Assembly (NCBI GenBank): GCA_963844435.1
Contig: CAWJOG010000002.1
Coordinates: 417,761-481,760, forward strand
DNA from: JBDSLU01 sp963844435
Lineage (GTDB): Bacteria > Acidobacteriota > Vicinamibacteria > Vicinamibacterales > Vicinamibacteraceae
Direction: 5' to 3'
Length of the DNA: 64,000 bases
The position numbers and the translations under genes are program-made. Each line of letters starts with the position of its first letter. Position 1 is the stretch's first letter. The notes beneath the pieces are model-generated. The model searched no databases. It had not been told where the DNA came from and worked only from the letters and a program-made list of their open reading frames with translations. Below, piece by piece: positions 55,448-63,661 of the stretch.

Positions 55448-57142
55448 GTGGTCCAGTCGTTCATCGGCGTTCTGCGGCACCATCCCGAGGTCACGTTCTT
55501 CCTCGTCCTCGGGGTGGGCTACCTGCTCGGCAAAGTGAAGCTGGGAGGCTTCACGCTCGGCGCGGTCACGGGAACCCTGCTGGCCGGCGTGCTGATCGGC
55601 CAGCTCGGCGTCCAGGTGTCGGGCGAGGTCAAGCAGTGCTTCTTCCTGCTGTTCCTGTTCTCGATCGGGTTCAGGACCGGCCCGCAGTTCTTCCGCGGGT
55701 TGAGGAGCGACGGCCTGCAGCAGGCGCTCCTGTCGGCGATCATCGCGACCACGGGCCTCCTCGTCGCCTATGTGGTCAGCCGGCTCTTCAGCTATGACGC
55801 CGGGACCGCCGCCGGCGTCATCGCCGGCGCGCTCACCGAGTCCGCGACCATCGGCACCGCCAGCGACGCCATCGGACGCCTGGGACTGCCACCCGCCGAC
55901 GCGGCCGCGCTCATCAACCGCATTCCGGTTGCCTTCGCCGTGACGTATCTGATCGGCGTCGTCGGCGCCGCCTGGTTCCTGGCGCAGATCGGGCCGCGCA
56001 TCATGGGCGTCAACCTGGAGGAGGAATGCCGGCGGTACGAGCAGGAGATGGGCGGCGGATTCGTGACGCTCACGACCGCACGACGGGACGATCGAGTATC
56101 GCGCCTACGCGGTGCAGGCCGGATCGCCGTTCATCGGGCGCCGGGTCCGGGAGCTGGAGAAGTCCGCGGCGCGACGCGCGCCTGTTCGTCGAGCGGCTGC
56201 GGCGCGGCGACGAGATCCTGGAACCGGATGACGCGACCACCGTGCAGGTCGGCGACGTCCTCGCCGTCACGGGCCGACGGGAGCAGCTGGTCGCGAAGAT
56301 GGACGAGGTCCGGCTGGGACTCGTGGAGGTGGACGACCGGCCGCTCCTCGATGTTCCGGCCGAGGTGCTCGATGTCGTCGTCACCCAGGCTGCCGTCGAC
56401 GGCCGCACCCTCGCCGACCTCGCCACCGAGGGTTTCGCGCGGAGCGTGTTCCTGCGCCGGCTCGCGCGCGGCGGGACGGCGCTCGCGATGCTGCCCGGCC
56501 ACGGCGGTCCACCGCGGCGACGTGCTCACCATCGTCGGACCGTCGCGACGCCTGGCCGAGGCCGTGCAGCACATCGGCGCCTCGGACCGGCCGTCCGACG
56601 CGACCGACATGGTGCTCGTCGCGTTCGGCATCGTGGCCGGCGCGCTGCTCGGCATTCCGGCGATCATGCTGGGTGGCATCGAGATCGGGTTGAGCCTGAG
56701 CGTCGGGGTGCTGCTCGGGGGCCTCGTGTGCGGCTGGCTGCGGTCGACGCAGCCGCGCTTCTTCGGCCGGATTCCCGGTCCGACGCTGTGGATGTTCGAA
56801 TCGATCGGGCTGGCGGGGTTCGTGGCGGTGGTCGGACTCAACGCCGGGCCCGACTTCGTGACCGGCCTGAGGACGAGTGGCGTCACGCTGATCGTTGCGG
56901 GATTGCTCACCGTCCTGATCCCGCACCTGGTGGGCATCGTCATCGGCCGCTGGGTCTTCAAGATGCAGCCGGGGGTGCTGCTCGGCGTGTGCGCCGGCGC
57001 TGGGACCGCGACGCCCGCGCTCGCCGCGATTCAGGAGACCGCGAAGAGCGCCGTGCCGACGCTCGGCTACGGCGTCTCCTACGCGGTCGGCAACGTGCTC
57101 CTCGCCGTCTGGGGCACCGTGATCGTCGCGTTGCTGCGGTGA
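55448..57142 (+). CDS. aspT: Second aspartate:alanine exchanger-like protein, three frame breaks
   Basis: GTG 55448 follows the decarboxylase by 10 nt. The protein mirrors the first exchanger: FFLLFLFSIGFRTGPQFFRG in the N-terminal membrane half, a middle part with RAYAVQAGSPFIGRRVRELE and LFVERLRRGDEILEPDD, and a second half with FVAVVGLNAGPDFVTGLRTS. The frame shifts by one extra base near 56075, 56168 and 56504, so the last frame equals the first. Corrected length is about 563 residues. A second exchanger may handle another amino acid pair or form a heteromer; both are guesses. Confidence 0.85.
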   Translation: MVQSFIGVLRHHPEVTFFLVLGVGYLLGKVKLGGFTLGAVTGTLLAGVLIGQLGVQVSGEVKQCFFLLFLFSIGFRTGPQFFRGLRSDGLQQALLSAIIATTGLLVAYVVSRLFSYDAGTAAGVIAGALTESATIGTASDAIGRLGLPPADAAALINRIPVAFAVTYLIGVVGAAWFLAQIGPRIMGVNLEEECRRYEQEMGGGFVTLTTARRDDRVSRLRGAGRIAVHRAPGPGAGEVRGATRACSSSGCGAATRSWNRMTRPPCRSATSSPSRADGSSWSRRWTRSGWDSWRWTTGRSSMFRPRCSMSSSPRLPSTAAPSPTSPPRVSRGACSCAGSRAAGRRSRCCPATAVHRGDVLTIVGPSRRLAEAVQHIGASDRPSDATDMVLVAFGIVAGALLGIPAIMLGGIEIGLSLSVGVLLGGLVCGWLRSTQPRFFGRIPGPTLWMFESIGLAGFVAVVGLNAGPDFVTGLRTSGVTLIVAGLLTVLIPHLVGIVIGRWVFKMQPGVLLGVCAGAGTATPALAAIQETAKSAVPTLGYGVSYAVGNVLLAVWGTVIVALLR

Positions 57143-57146
57143 GGGG

Positions 57147-58304
57147 TCAGGGCACCTTCACGAGCCGGAAGCCGACGTGGTTCGTGGCCGTGCTGCCTTC
57201 GCCCTTCGCCCGCGTCCCGACCATGTAGCGTGAGCAGGTCCTGGTCGGTGCACAGGAACGAGCCGCCGCGATGCACCCGCTTCTTCTCGGTCGGCTCGCT
57301 CGGATCGAAGGACGTATCAGGCCCTCGGGGATTGCGTGCGACGCGTCCGACCGACGCGAGGTGCGCGTAGTAGTCCGGTCGATACCAGTCGCTCACCCAT
57401 TCCCAGACGTTGCCGGCGACATCGTGGAGGCCGTAGCCGTTGGGCGGGAACTGCGCCACGGGACCGATGCCTCGATGGCCGTCGTCGCCGGTGTCGTCGT
57501 GCGGGAATTGGCCCTGGTGCGTGTTGGCCATCGTCTTCGCCCTGGGCATGAACTCATCGCCCCACGGGATAGAGCTTGCCGCTCAACCCGCCTCGCGCCG
57601 CGAACTCCCACTCCGCTTCGGTAGGTAGCCGCTTGCCCGCCCACGTGGCATACGCGACGGCGTCGTCGTACGCGATCTGGACCACCGGGTAGCGCCCGCG
57701 GCCGGCCAGGCTGCTCGCGGGCCCCTCCGGATGCCGCCAGTCGGCTCCCTTCACGTACGACCACCATTGAAAGTGATCGTTCAGCGGTACCGCGTGGGAA
57801 GGCGGGGAAAACACGACCGCCCCGGCCACGAGGTTCTGCGGCGGGGCGCCAGGAAAGTCCTCGGCGCGAGGCGCGCGCTCGGCGATGGTCACGTAGCCGG
57901 TGGCGGCGACGAACGCCGCGAACGCGTCGTTGGTGACCTCGGTGGCGTCCATCCAGAAGCCGTCGACGTAGACGCGGTGAATCGGCCTGGAATCGGTGGT
58001 CGCCTGCATGCCGACCATGTTCATGTCCGGGGACGACGCGGCGCCCATCGAGAACTCGCCGCCGGGAATCCAGACCATGCCCGAGGGCGCTGCCCCCGGA
58101 GCCGATCTCGCGTTCTCGACCGTGGGCTGGAACGCGTTCGGGTCTGGCGGGCCTGCCGCCTGCTGGGACCGATCGGCGTACCAGCCACCACCCGACGAAG
58201 CCCAGCACCGCCGCCCCGAGCAGCACCACGATGCGCGTCGTCGGTGTCCGTCGCGGCTTGGTGGTGCTGGTTCCCTTCTGCTGTCGCCGGCGCTTGTCCT
58301 TCAT
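57147..58304 (-). CDS. Formylglycine-generating-enzyme (SUMF1/FGE) homologue, three frame breaks
   Basis: ATG 58304 opens a basic N-terminus and one membrane helix (about 26-42), so the catalytic domain is probably periplasmic. Successive frames (breaks near 58081, 57565 and 57239) give GMVWIPGGEFSMG, WMDATEVTNDAFAAFV, RLPTEAEWEFAARGG, PNGYGLHDVAGNVWEWVSDW, RVHRGGSFLCTDQDC and NHVGFRLVKVP. The CTDQDC pair, rejoined across the third break, has the C-x4-C spacing of the copper-binding active-site cysteines of FGE. The partner sulfatase or other target is not in the window. Convergent with the exchanger gene (4-nt gap). Confidence 0.83.
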
Positions 58305-58359
58305 CTCTCGAGCGCTGGAAGATCTGCGCCCACTCCCGTTTCATGTCCACGACTGACAG

Positions 58360-59320
58360 CTAGAAATCGACCCAGATGCCGAGGGTGACAGATGTCTCGG
58401 AGTACTGGAAGAAATCGCTGACGGTCGGACGCCCGTCGTGCACCTGGATGCCGAGCCGATACGTTCGCCCTTCGGAGTGCGTGGCGATACCAGCCTGAAA
58501 CGACGTGTCGAGCCGCCAGTCTCGTTCCTGCCAGGACGACAAGTCGGACGCCCAGAACCATGAAAACCGGTCTCCCCACAGCCTCTGAGGCGACTCGGTA
58601 CTCGACGCCGCCCTGGACCCGCCAGGGCTCCTGCTGTTCATACCGTTCGAGGTAGGCCACACCCGTTTCCGCGTACGTCCGCCACCGACGGCCCATCCGC
58701 GCGCTGAAGCCCACTGCCGCCTCTTCACGGGTGTAGTTGTGGCGCTGTCGTCCCGTACGGTCCGCGTATTCATCGCCCATATGGGCCGACGTGTGCAGAA
58801 GGCCGACCTTGAAGGCCAGCGGTCCCCCGGATGCCGTCGCCACGGTGAGGCCATAGTTGCCGTCCCACCCGATCGCGTCCTGGTTGTTCTGGGAGTCGAA
58901 GAGGGCATCGAGGCCGGCGTCGACGCTGATCTGCCACGACCGGCCTCCCGGGGATGGCGGGTCGATTTTCAGCACGCCGAACCGTCCCCCTGCACTCAAG
59001 CGGAACCGCGGGCTCTTCGTATCCTCGATGTCCACTCGCGTGAAGTCGACGAGGATCGTGTTCGTGGGCCGATGGGGATCGGCGACGTAGATCGGAAACA
59101 GGTCACCTCCCGGAAAGAGCTTCAGCGTCCTCCCGGACGCGTAAGTCCAGGTGGGCCCGCGTCGGGGTTCGGATTCCTCATCGGGGACTGCAGGCTGCGC
59201 CTGCGCCCACGAGGCTGGTATCGTGACCAGCAGATACGCCGCGACGACGAGGGGCCGGCGCAGGTGCGTGATCAGCGGAGCGCAAGGCCGTCGGTCCGAA
59301 CCGTGTGGAGTTGGCTGCAT
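58360..59320 (-). CDS. Exported DUF1207 outer-membrane-like protein, frame broken near 58582
   Basis: ATG 59320 opens a signal peptide (PLVVAAYLLVTIPASWAQAQ). The DUF1207 pattern follows: LFPGGDLFPIYVADPHRPTN, LDALFDSQNNQDAIGWDGNY, GLLHTSAHMGDEYADR and TYAETGVAYLERYEQQEPW. After EYRVAS the frame is lost; the next frame resumes LWGDRFSWFWASDLSSWQER and ends with phenylalanine (LGIWVDF), as in barrel proteins. Corrected length is about 320 residues. Function unknown. It lies 8 nt after the CoxE-like gene but shows no obvious tie to CO oxidation. Confidence 0.78.
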
Positions 59321-59328
59321 GTTTCTGT

Positions 59329-60528
59329 TCACGCCCGCAGGCGCACCATCCGCGACAATTGCAAGAGGCCGGCCTGGTCGGTGACGCTGGCGAACGTCGT
59401 GATGTGCGGACGGGCCGCGCGCATCCCTGCGGCGGTCGGCTCGTAACCCTCGGTCTCGAGCAGGGGGTTCAGCCACACCACGCCGGCCGCCCGCCGCCGC
59501 AGCTCGCGCATCGCATCCCGCAGCACGTCAGGCTCTCCAACGTCGAGCCCGTCGCTCACGATCATCACGACGGTTTCGCGTCCGACCGTGCGCTCGCCGA
59601 ACCGGCGCAGGAAGTCGCGGAGGCACGCGCCGATGCTGGTGCCCCCCGCCCAGGCGCGGTGCAGGCGATCGAGGCGGCGCACCTCTCCCGCCGCCGCTCG
59701 CCGCACGTCGCCGGTCACGCGGCGGAGCTCGGTCGAGAACGTGAACACCTCGACTCTCGTCGTCGCGGCCGCCAGTCCGACCGCCATCTGCAGCGCGGTC
59801 CGGGCGTAGGCGCTCATCGACCGGCTGCCGTCGATCAGCAGCACGATTCGTGGCGCGCGGCGAGGGCGGCGCAGCCATCGCGGCGACAACGTCTCCCCGC
59901 CGGTCTGCAAGCCGGCCCGCAACGTGCGCCGAAGGTCGAAGCGCCGTCCGCGGCTGGCCGGCCGCCAGCGGCGCGTCAGGCCGAGGTGCAGCCGTCGAAC
60001 GAACGATCGCGCGGCATCCCGCCAGCCGGGATCGATGCGGGGCAGCTCGGGCGCGTCGAGCGCATCGACGGCGAGCGGGCTGTAGCTCGACGGCGCGAAC
60101 ACCGCGGGCGCTTCGAGGCCGTCCTCCGTCGACTCGAGCGGGATCATCGGACCGCCGCCCGGCCTCGACGCGTCGTCCGCATCAGCCTCCGTCGACGGCG
60201 GGTGATGCGCGGGCCCGGCGCCGACGTCGCGGCCGTCACCACTGGTCCCGGGTTCCGCGGGCGGCGACGGCCGCTCATCCGCCTTTGCGGCGGGAGCTGG
60301 AAAGAAGAACCGCGTGAAGGCGGCGTCGAAGACGGTGACGTCGTCCCGCGTGCCTCCGAGAATCGGGCGGAGGGCGTGGCGAACGGCGCGCTCGTTGGCG
60401 AGATCGACGACGTCGAGCGCGCGCGCGGCGTCGTGCACCTCGCCGGGCCCGATGTGGAAGCCATGCTGCAGGCGCAGCGTTTGGCAGAACGCCGCGAGAT
60501 TCTCCGGCAGGCTGGCGAAGGGGTACAT
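59329..60528 (-). CDS. coxE: CoxE-like VWA-domain protein
   Basis: A 399-residue protein. The first 90 residues and a Pro/Asp-rich linker precede a CoxE-type von Willebrand factor A domain whose metal-binding MIDAS motif reads DGSRSMS near residue 245, with TSIGACLRDFL and VIVSDGLDVGEPD further on. CoxE acts with the CoxD AAA+ ATPase in building the Cu-S-Mo site of CO dehydrogenase. ATG 60528 overlaps the coxD stop (TGATG), so the two are coupled, consistent with a complex. Confidence 0.87.
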   Translation of the reverse strand: MYPFASLPENLAAFCQTLRLQHGFHIGPGEVHDAARALDVVDLANERAVRHALRPILGGTRDDVTVFDAAFTRFFFPAPAAKADERPSPPAEPGTSGDGRDVGAGPAHHPPSTEADADDASRPGGGPMIPLESTEDGLEAPAVFAPSSYSPLAVDALDAPELPRIDPGWRDAARSFVRRLHLGLTRRWRPASRGRRFDLRRTLRAGLQTGGETLSPRWLRRPRRAPRIVLLIDGSRSMSAYARTALQMAVGLAAATTRVEVFTFSTELRRVTGDVRRAAAGEVRRLDRLHRAWAGGTSIGACLRDFLRRFGERTVGRETVVMIVSDGLDVGEPDVLRDAMRELRRRAAGVVWLNPLLETEGYEPTAAGMRAARPHITTFASVTDQAGLLQLSRMVRLRA

Positions 60529-61478
60529 CAGCCGCGCGGCGCCGACACGGAGCCGAACCCGAAGTCGGTGTCGAGGCCGTACCCGCCGGCCGTGAGAGTG
60601 GCGGGCGCGTCGCCCAGGATCGGCTCGAGCGCCGCGTGATGCTCGGCCAGGACGCCGCGATCCTCGTGCACCTTCAGCACGCACCCCAGCGTCTGCTCCA
60701 GCGTGCGCGCGTCGAGGTGATCGCGGTGCAGGCTCATCAACGCCAGCGCCCAGTCGAGGCTCTCGGCCACGCCGGGCGCCTTCTGCAGGGGCAGCTTGCG
60801 CAACGCCTGCATCAGCAGCGCGATCTGCCGGGCGAGCCGATCCGACAGGCCGGGCACGCGCGCGTGCAGGATCTCGATTTCCTGCGCCAGCGACGGATAG
60901 GGCAGCCAGAGGAACAGGCAGCGCCTGCGCAGGGCGTCGGACAGCTCCCTGGTGCGGTTACTCGTGACGATCACGTGCGGCTTGTGCCGCGCCCGAATCG
61001 TCCCCAGCTCGGGGATCGTGACCTGCCACTCGGCCAGGACCTCGAGGAGAAACGCCTCGAACGCCTCGTCCGCACGATCCACTTCGTCGATGAGCAGCAC
61101 TGGTGACCGCTCGCGCGTAATCGCATCCAGCAGCGGCCGCTTGAGCAGGAAACGCTCGCTGAACATGTACGCCTCGCGCTCGTCGAGGCTGGAACCGTCG
61201 GCCTCGCTCAGGCGCGCGTGGAGCATCTGGCGCGGATAGTTCCACTCGTAGAGCGCCGACATCGCGTCGAGGCCCTCGTAGCATTGGAGTCGTATCAGCT
61301 CCGTGCCAAGCACCTCGGCGAGCACTTTCGCGCTCTCGGTCTTGCCGACGCCGGCCGGTCCCTCGACCAGCAGGGGCTTCTCGAGGGCGAGCATGATCTG
61401 CAGCGCGGTCGCGAACGCCTCGTCGATGATGAAGCTGCGCTCGCGAAAGCGGTCGTGGATGGCCGCGGCGTCTGTCAT
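60528..61478 (-). CDS. coxD: MoxR-type AAA+ ATPase (CoxD-like)
   Basis: A 316-residue AAA+ protein: Walker A as GPAGVGKTES (residues 42-51), Walker B as VLLIDEVDRAD near 128-138, sensor-1 IVTSNRTRELS, and the arginine-finger region LRRRCLFLWLPYP. CoxD uses ATP to mature the active site of CO dehydrogenase. ATG 61478 overlaps the upstream stop (ATGA) and its own stop overlaps coxE, so three genes are tightly coupled. Confidence 0.9.
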   Translation of the reverse strand: MTDAAAIHDRFRERSFIIDEAFATALQIMLALEKPLLVEGPAGVGKTESAKVLAEVLGTELIRLQCYEGLDAMSALYEWNYPRQMLHARLSEADGSSLDEREAYMFSERFLLKRPLLDAITRERSPVLLIDEVDRADEAFEAFLLEVLAEWQVTIPELGTIRARHKPHVIVTSNRTRELSDALRRRCLFLWLPYPSLAQEIEILHARVPGLSDRLARQIALLMQALRKLPLQKAPGVAESLDWALALMSLHRDHLDARTLEQTLGCVLKVHEDRGVLAEHHAALEPILGDAPATLTAGGYGLDTDFGFGSVSAPRG

Positions 61479-62497
61479 GAATGAGCCGGGTAGGCGGCTG
61501 GGGCGCCGAGGAACTTGACGCGGCAGCCCGCGCAGCAGAAGTAGTAGGTGATGCCGTCGAGCTCCGCCGTGTGGCGGGCCGAGGCGACAGCCACGCTCAT
61601 GCCGCAGACCGGATCGACGGCGGTGGCTGGCGCGGACGGAGCGGTGGCCGGCAGGGCGTCCGCCGCGACGGCTGCCGTCATACGCGTGCCGTCTGGATGG
61701 ACCTTGACGATCTCGGCGAGGATCGACAGCGCGACTTCCGGCGGTGTCCGCGCGCCCAGATCGAGACCCGCCGGATTGCGGATGGTGGCGACGCCCGGAA
61801 CGGCCCGTTGCTCGAGCATCGCGCGGATCGCGGCGCCGCGCGTGCGCGACGCCACGAGACCGACGTAGGGCACGCCGCATCGCAGGATCGTTTCGAGCGC
61901 TTCTTCGTCGTAGTGTCCCTGCGACGCGACGACAGCCGCAAGATCGGCGCCGCCAGCGGCGTTGTCGCGCAACGCCGTCTCGAGCGCATCGAGCGTCACG
62001 ACCGAGGCCCCGAGCGCCGCCGCGTCCTGATCGATGTCGCGCTGCTCCTGGCCGAGGACGACGCGTACGACGTCGTAGCTCATGCCGCGCGCGAGCCGCG
62101 CCAGCGAATCGGCCACCGGCGTGACACCCACGACGAACAGCCGTCGCGCCTGCACGAACGGCTCGACGTACACATCGATGGCGCCTTCCGAGACGCACGT
62201 CATCGGCACGACCACGTGCTCGCCGGTCGCCGTCGTTCCTGCATCGGCCGCATCCGGTCGAATCGAGACCAGGCGGCTGCACCGCGTCTTCAGGGCGTCG
62301 AGTCCCTGCTGCCGGATGATCTCGCGCGAGCATGCGCCGCCGACGAACCCCTCCATGCGGCCGTCGGGGAACACGATCGCGCGGTCGCCGAGATGCGCCG
62401 ACACCGGCGCGCGCCTGGCCACGACGGTCGCGACGGCGAACGACTGGCCCTTGAGCCGCAGTGCCGCAATCTGGTCGAAGAGGTTCACGGTGTCCAT
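61475..62497 (-). CDS. XdhC/CoxI-family protein with C-terminal YHS domain
   Basis: A 340-residue protein. The XdhC/CoxI N-terminal part (about 10-75, VVARRAPVSAHLGDRAIVFP and GFVGGACSREII) and the Rossmann-like C-terminal XdhC part (about 120-265, with RCGVPYVGLVASRTRGAAI) are normal for molybdenum-cofactor insertion factors. After a short Ala/Pro linker, residues 292-340 form a YHS domain (DPVCGMSVAVASARHTAELD, then YYFCCAGCRVKFL) with four cysteines, a metal-binding module. A copper or other metal role would suit CO dehydrogenase maturation, but that is inference. Confidence 0.88.
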   Translation of the reverse strand: MDTVNLFDQIAALRLKGQSFAVATVVARRAPVSAHLGDRAIVFPDGRMEGFVGGACSREIIRQQGLDALKTRCSRLVSIRPDAADAGTTATGEHVVVPMTCVSEGAIDVYVEPFVQARRLFVVGVTPVADSLARLARGMSYDVVRVVLGQEQRDIDQDAAALGASVVTLDALETALRDNAAGGADLAAVVASQGHYDEEALETILRCGVPYVGLVASRTRGAAIRAMLEQRAVPGVATIRNPAGLDLGARTPPEVALSILAEIVKVHPDGTRMTAAVAADALPATAPSAPATAVDPVCGMSVAVASARHTAELDGITYYFCCAGCRVKFLGAPAAYPAHS

Positions 62498-62517
62498 GGT
62501 CCTGGTGTTGCCGCCGC

Positions 62518-63189
62518 TCAGCGTCCGGTCAGCCGCTCGAGCATCCGTGCCGCCCGTTCCCTGAGCGGCTCGAGACGCCCCGCCAGCTGTCCCTGAAACT
62601 CGACGGCGACGAGCCGCGCCGCCCGGACGTCGCGCCCCCACTCGTTCTCGAACAGGCCGTTCAGCAGCGCGAACGTCTCATCATCGCGCCACATCGCCTC
62701 TTTCGCCAGTCGATCCAGGTATCCCCACTGGAAGCGCTCCTCCGGCAGCTGGCCCTCGAGGAACCGCGTCAGCAGCACCCGGTACGGCTCGAGCGTGACC
62801 ACCGCGTCGATCCGGACCGCGGGCCCGACGTCAACCGGAAGGCGCTCGAGCAGGAGCGGCACGAGCTGGTCGGGAACAATCGCATGCTCGTCCAGGCTGC
62901 CGCGTGCCGTGCCCCCATGGAACAGGATCAGCTGCGGGCTGCGGTGCGCGATCCCGGAGACCGCCGTGACGCGCTCGCTCGCCGGGCGATCCTCAGGCAG
63001 CCGGATGAACCCCACGGCGACGTCGACGCGAGGCTCCAGCACCTGCTGCGCGACGAGCCACGCGTCGAATGTCCTGTCGCTCGTGCCCGCCTTGAAGATG
63101 ACGCACCAGGAAAAGCCGCCCAGGAAGCGATCCACCTCGGCGGCTTCATGCAAGGGAAAGAACCGCTCGCGCAGCGTGATCCTGGACAT
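62518..63189 (-). CDS. YtxJ-like thioredoxin-fold protein without the catalytic cysteine, with an extra C-terminal domain
   Basis: A 223-residue protein. Residues about 15-110 match YtxJ (bacilliredoxin-type, DUF2847): VIFKAGTSDRTFDAWL, then EDRPASERVTAVSGIAHRSP and QLILFHGG. The family's TCP-type catalytic cysteine is replaced (TSDRT), leaving only a cysteine in FSWCVIF. A further 105 residues of predicted helices follow (FLEGQLPEERFQWGYLDRLA and others) with no recognised domain. It sits between coxG and the XdhC-YHS gene, so a maturation or scaffold role is likely. ATG 63189 or GTG 63195 could be the start. Confidence 0.7.
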   Translation of the reverse strand: MSRITLRERFFPLHEAAEVDRFLGGFSWCVIFKAGTSDRTFDAWLVAQQVLEPRVDVAVGFIRLPEDRPASERVTAVSGIAHRSPQLILFHGGTARGSLDEHAIVPDQLVPLLLERLPVDVGPAVRIDAVVTLEPYRVLLTRFLEGQLPEERFQWGYLDRLAKEAMWRDDETFALLNGLFENEWGRDVRAARLVAVEFQGQLAGRLEPLRERAARMLERLTGR

Positions 63190-63208
63190 CTGCACGACCG
63201 CGGCGTTT

Positions 63209-63661
63209 TCAGGCTGTCGCCGTCAGCTGCTGGCGAACGTTGCCAAACGCCTGGGCGATCAGTTTCTGGGCCTGCGCGTCGAGCACGCGTCCGCCTACCG
63301 CGGCGATCGGACCGCGCGCTTCGGCTTGGCCGGTCCATTTCAACAGCGTCGCGCCATCGCCGGCATCGACGAGATCGGCGCCGGAGGTCAGATCGACGGT
63401 GCTCCCGAACCCGCCACCCGAGATCTTCATGTCCATCCGGCGTCTCGAGGAGGCAGGCAGGAGCTCGACCTTCATCTTGAACCTGCCGCGGACGGGTCCG
63501 ACGCCGACCTTCACGATCGCCTCGAAGTGGGTGGCGTCCTGCACCACGACGTCGACGACGTCGGGAAAGCAGCGTCCAACCTTCTCGGGATCGGTCACGA
63601 ACGTCCAGACGGTGTCGAGATCGGCGGGAATCTGCTCCTCGCCGGTGTATTGCAGGTTCAC
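63209..63661 (-). CDS. coxG: CoxG-family SRPBCC protein
   Basis: A 150-residue SRPBCC-fold protein with the CoxG pattern: TVWTFVTDPEKVGRCFPDVV near residue 18, ATHFEAIVKVGVGPVRGRFK, and the C-terminal DAQAQKLIAQAFGNVRQQL. CoxG anchors CO dehydrogenase to the membrane or delivers quinone in other bacteria; here the C-terminal membrane tail is absent. GTG 63661 begins directly after the coxL stop codon (zero gap). Confidence 0.9.
   Translation of the reverse strand: MNLQYTGEEQIPADLDTVWTFVTDPEKVGRCFPDVVDVVVQDATHFEAIVKVGVGPVRGRFKMKVELLPASSRRRMDMKISGGGFGSTVDLTSGADLVDAGDGATLLKWTGQAEARGPIAAVGGRVLDAQAQKLIAQAFGNVRQQLTATA

Noticed and set aside
9201..59320. Programmed +1 frameshifting as the cause of the repeated frame breaks
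   Set aside because: The sites share no slippery motif or stop codon, occur in unrelated genes and up to three times in one gene, and cluster by position; insertion error explains them more simply.
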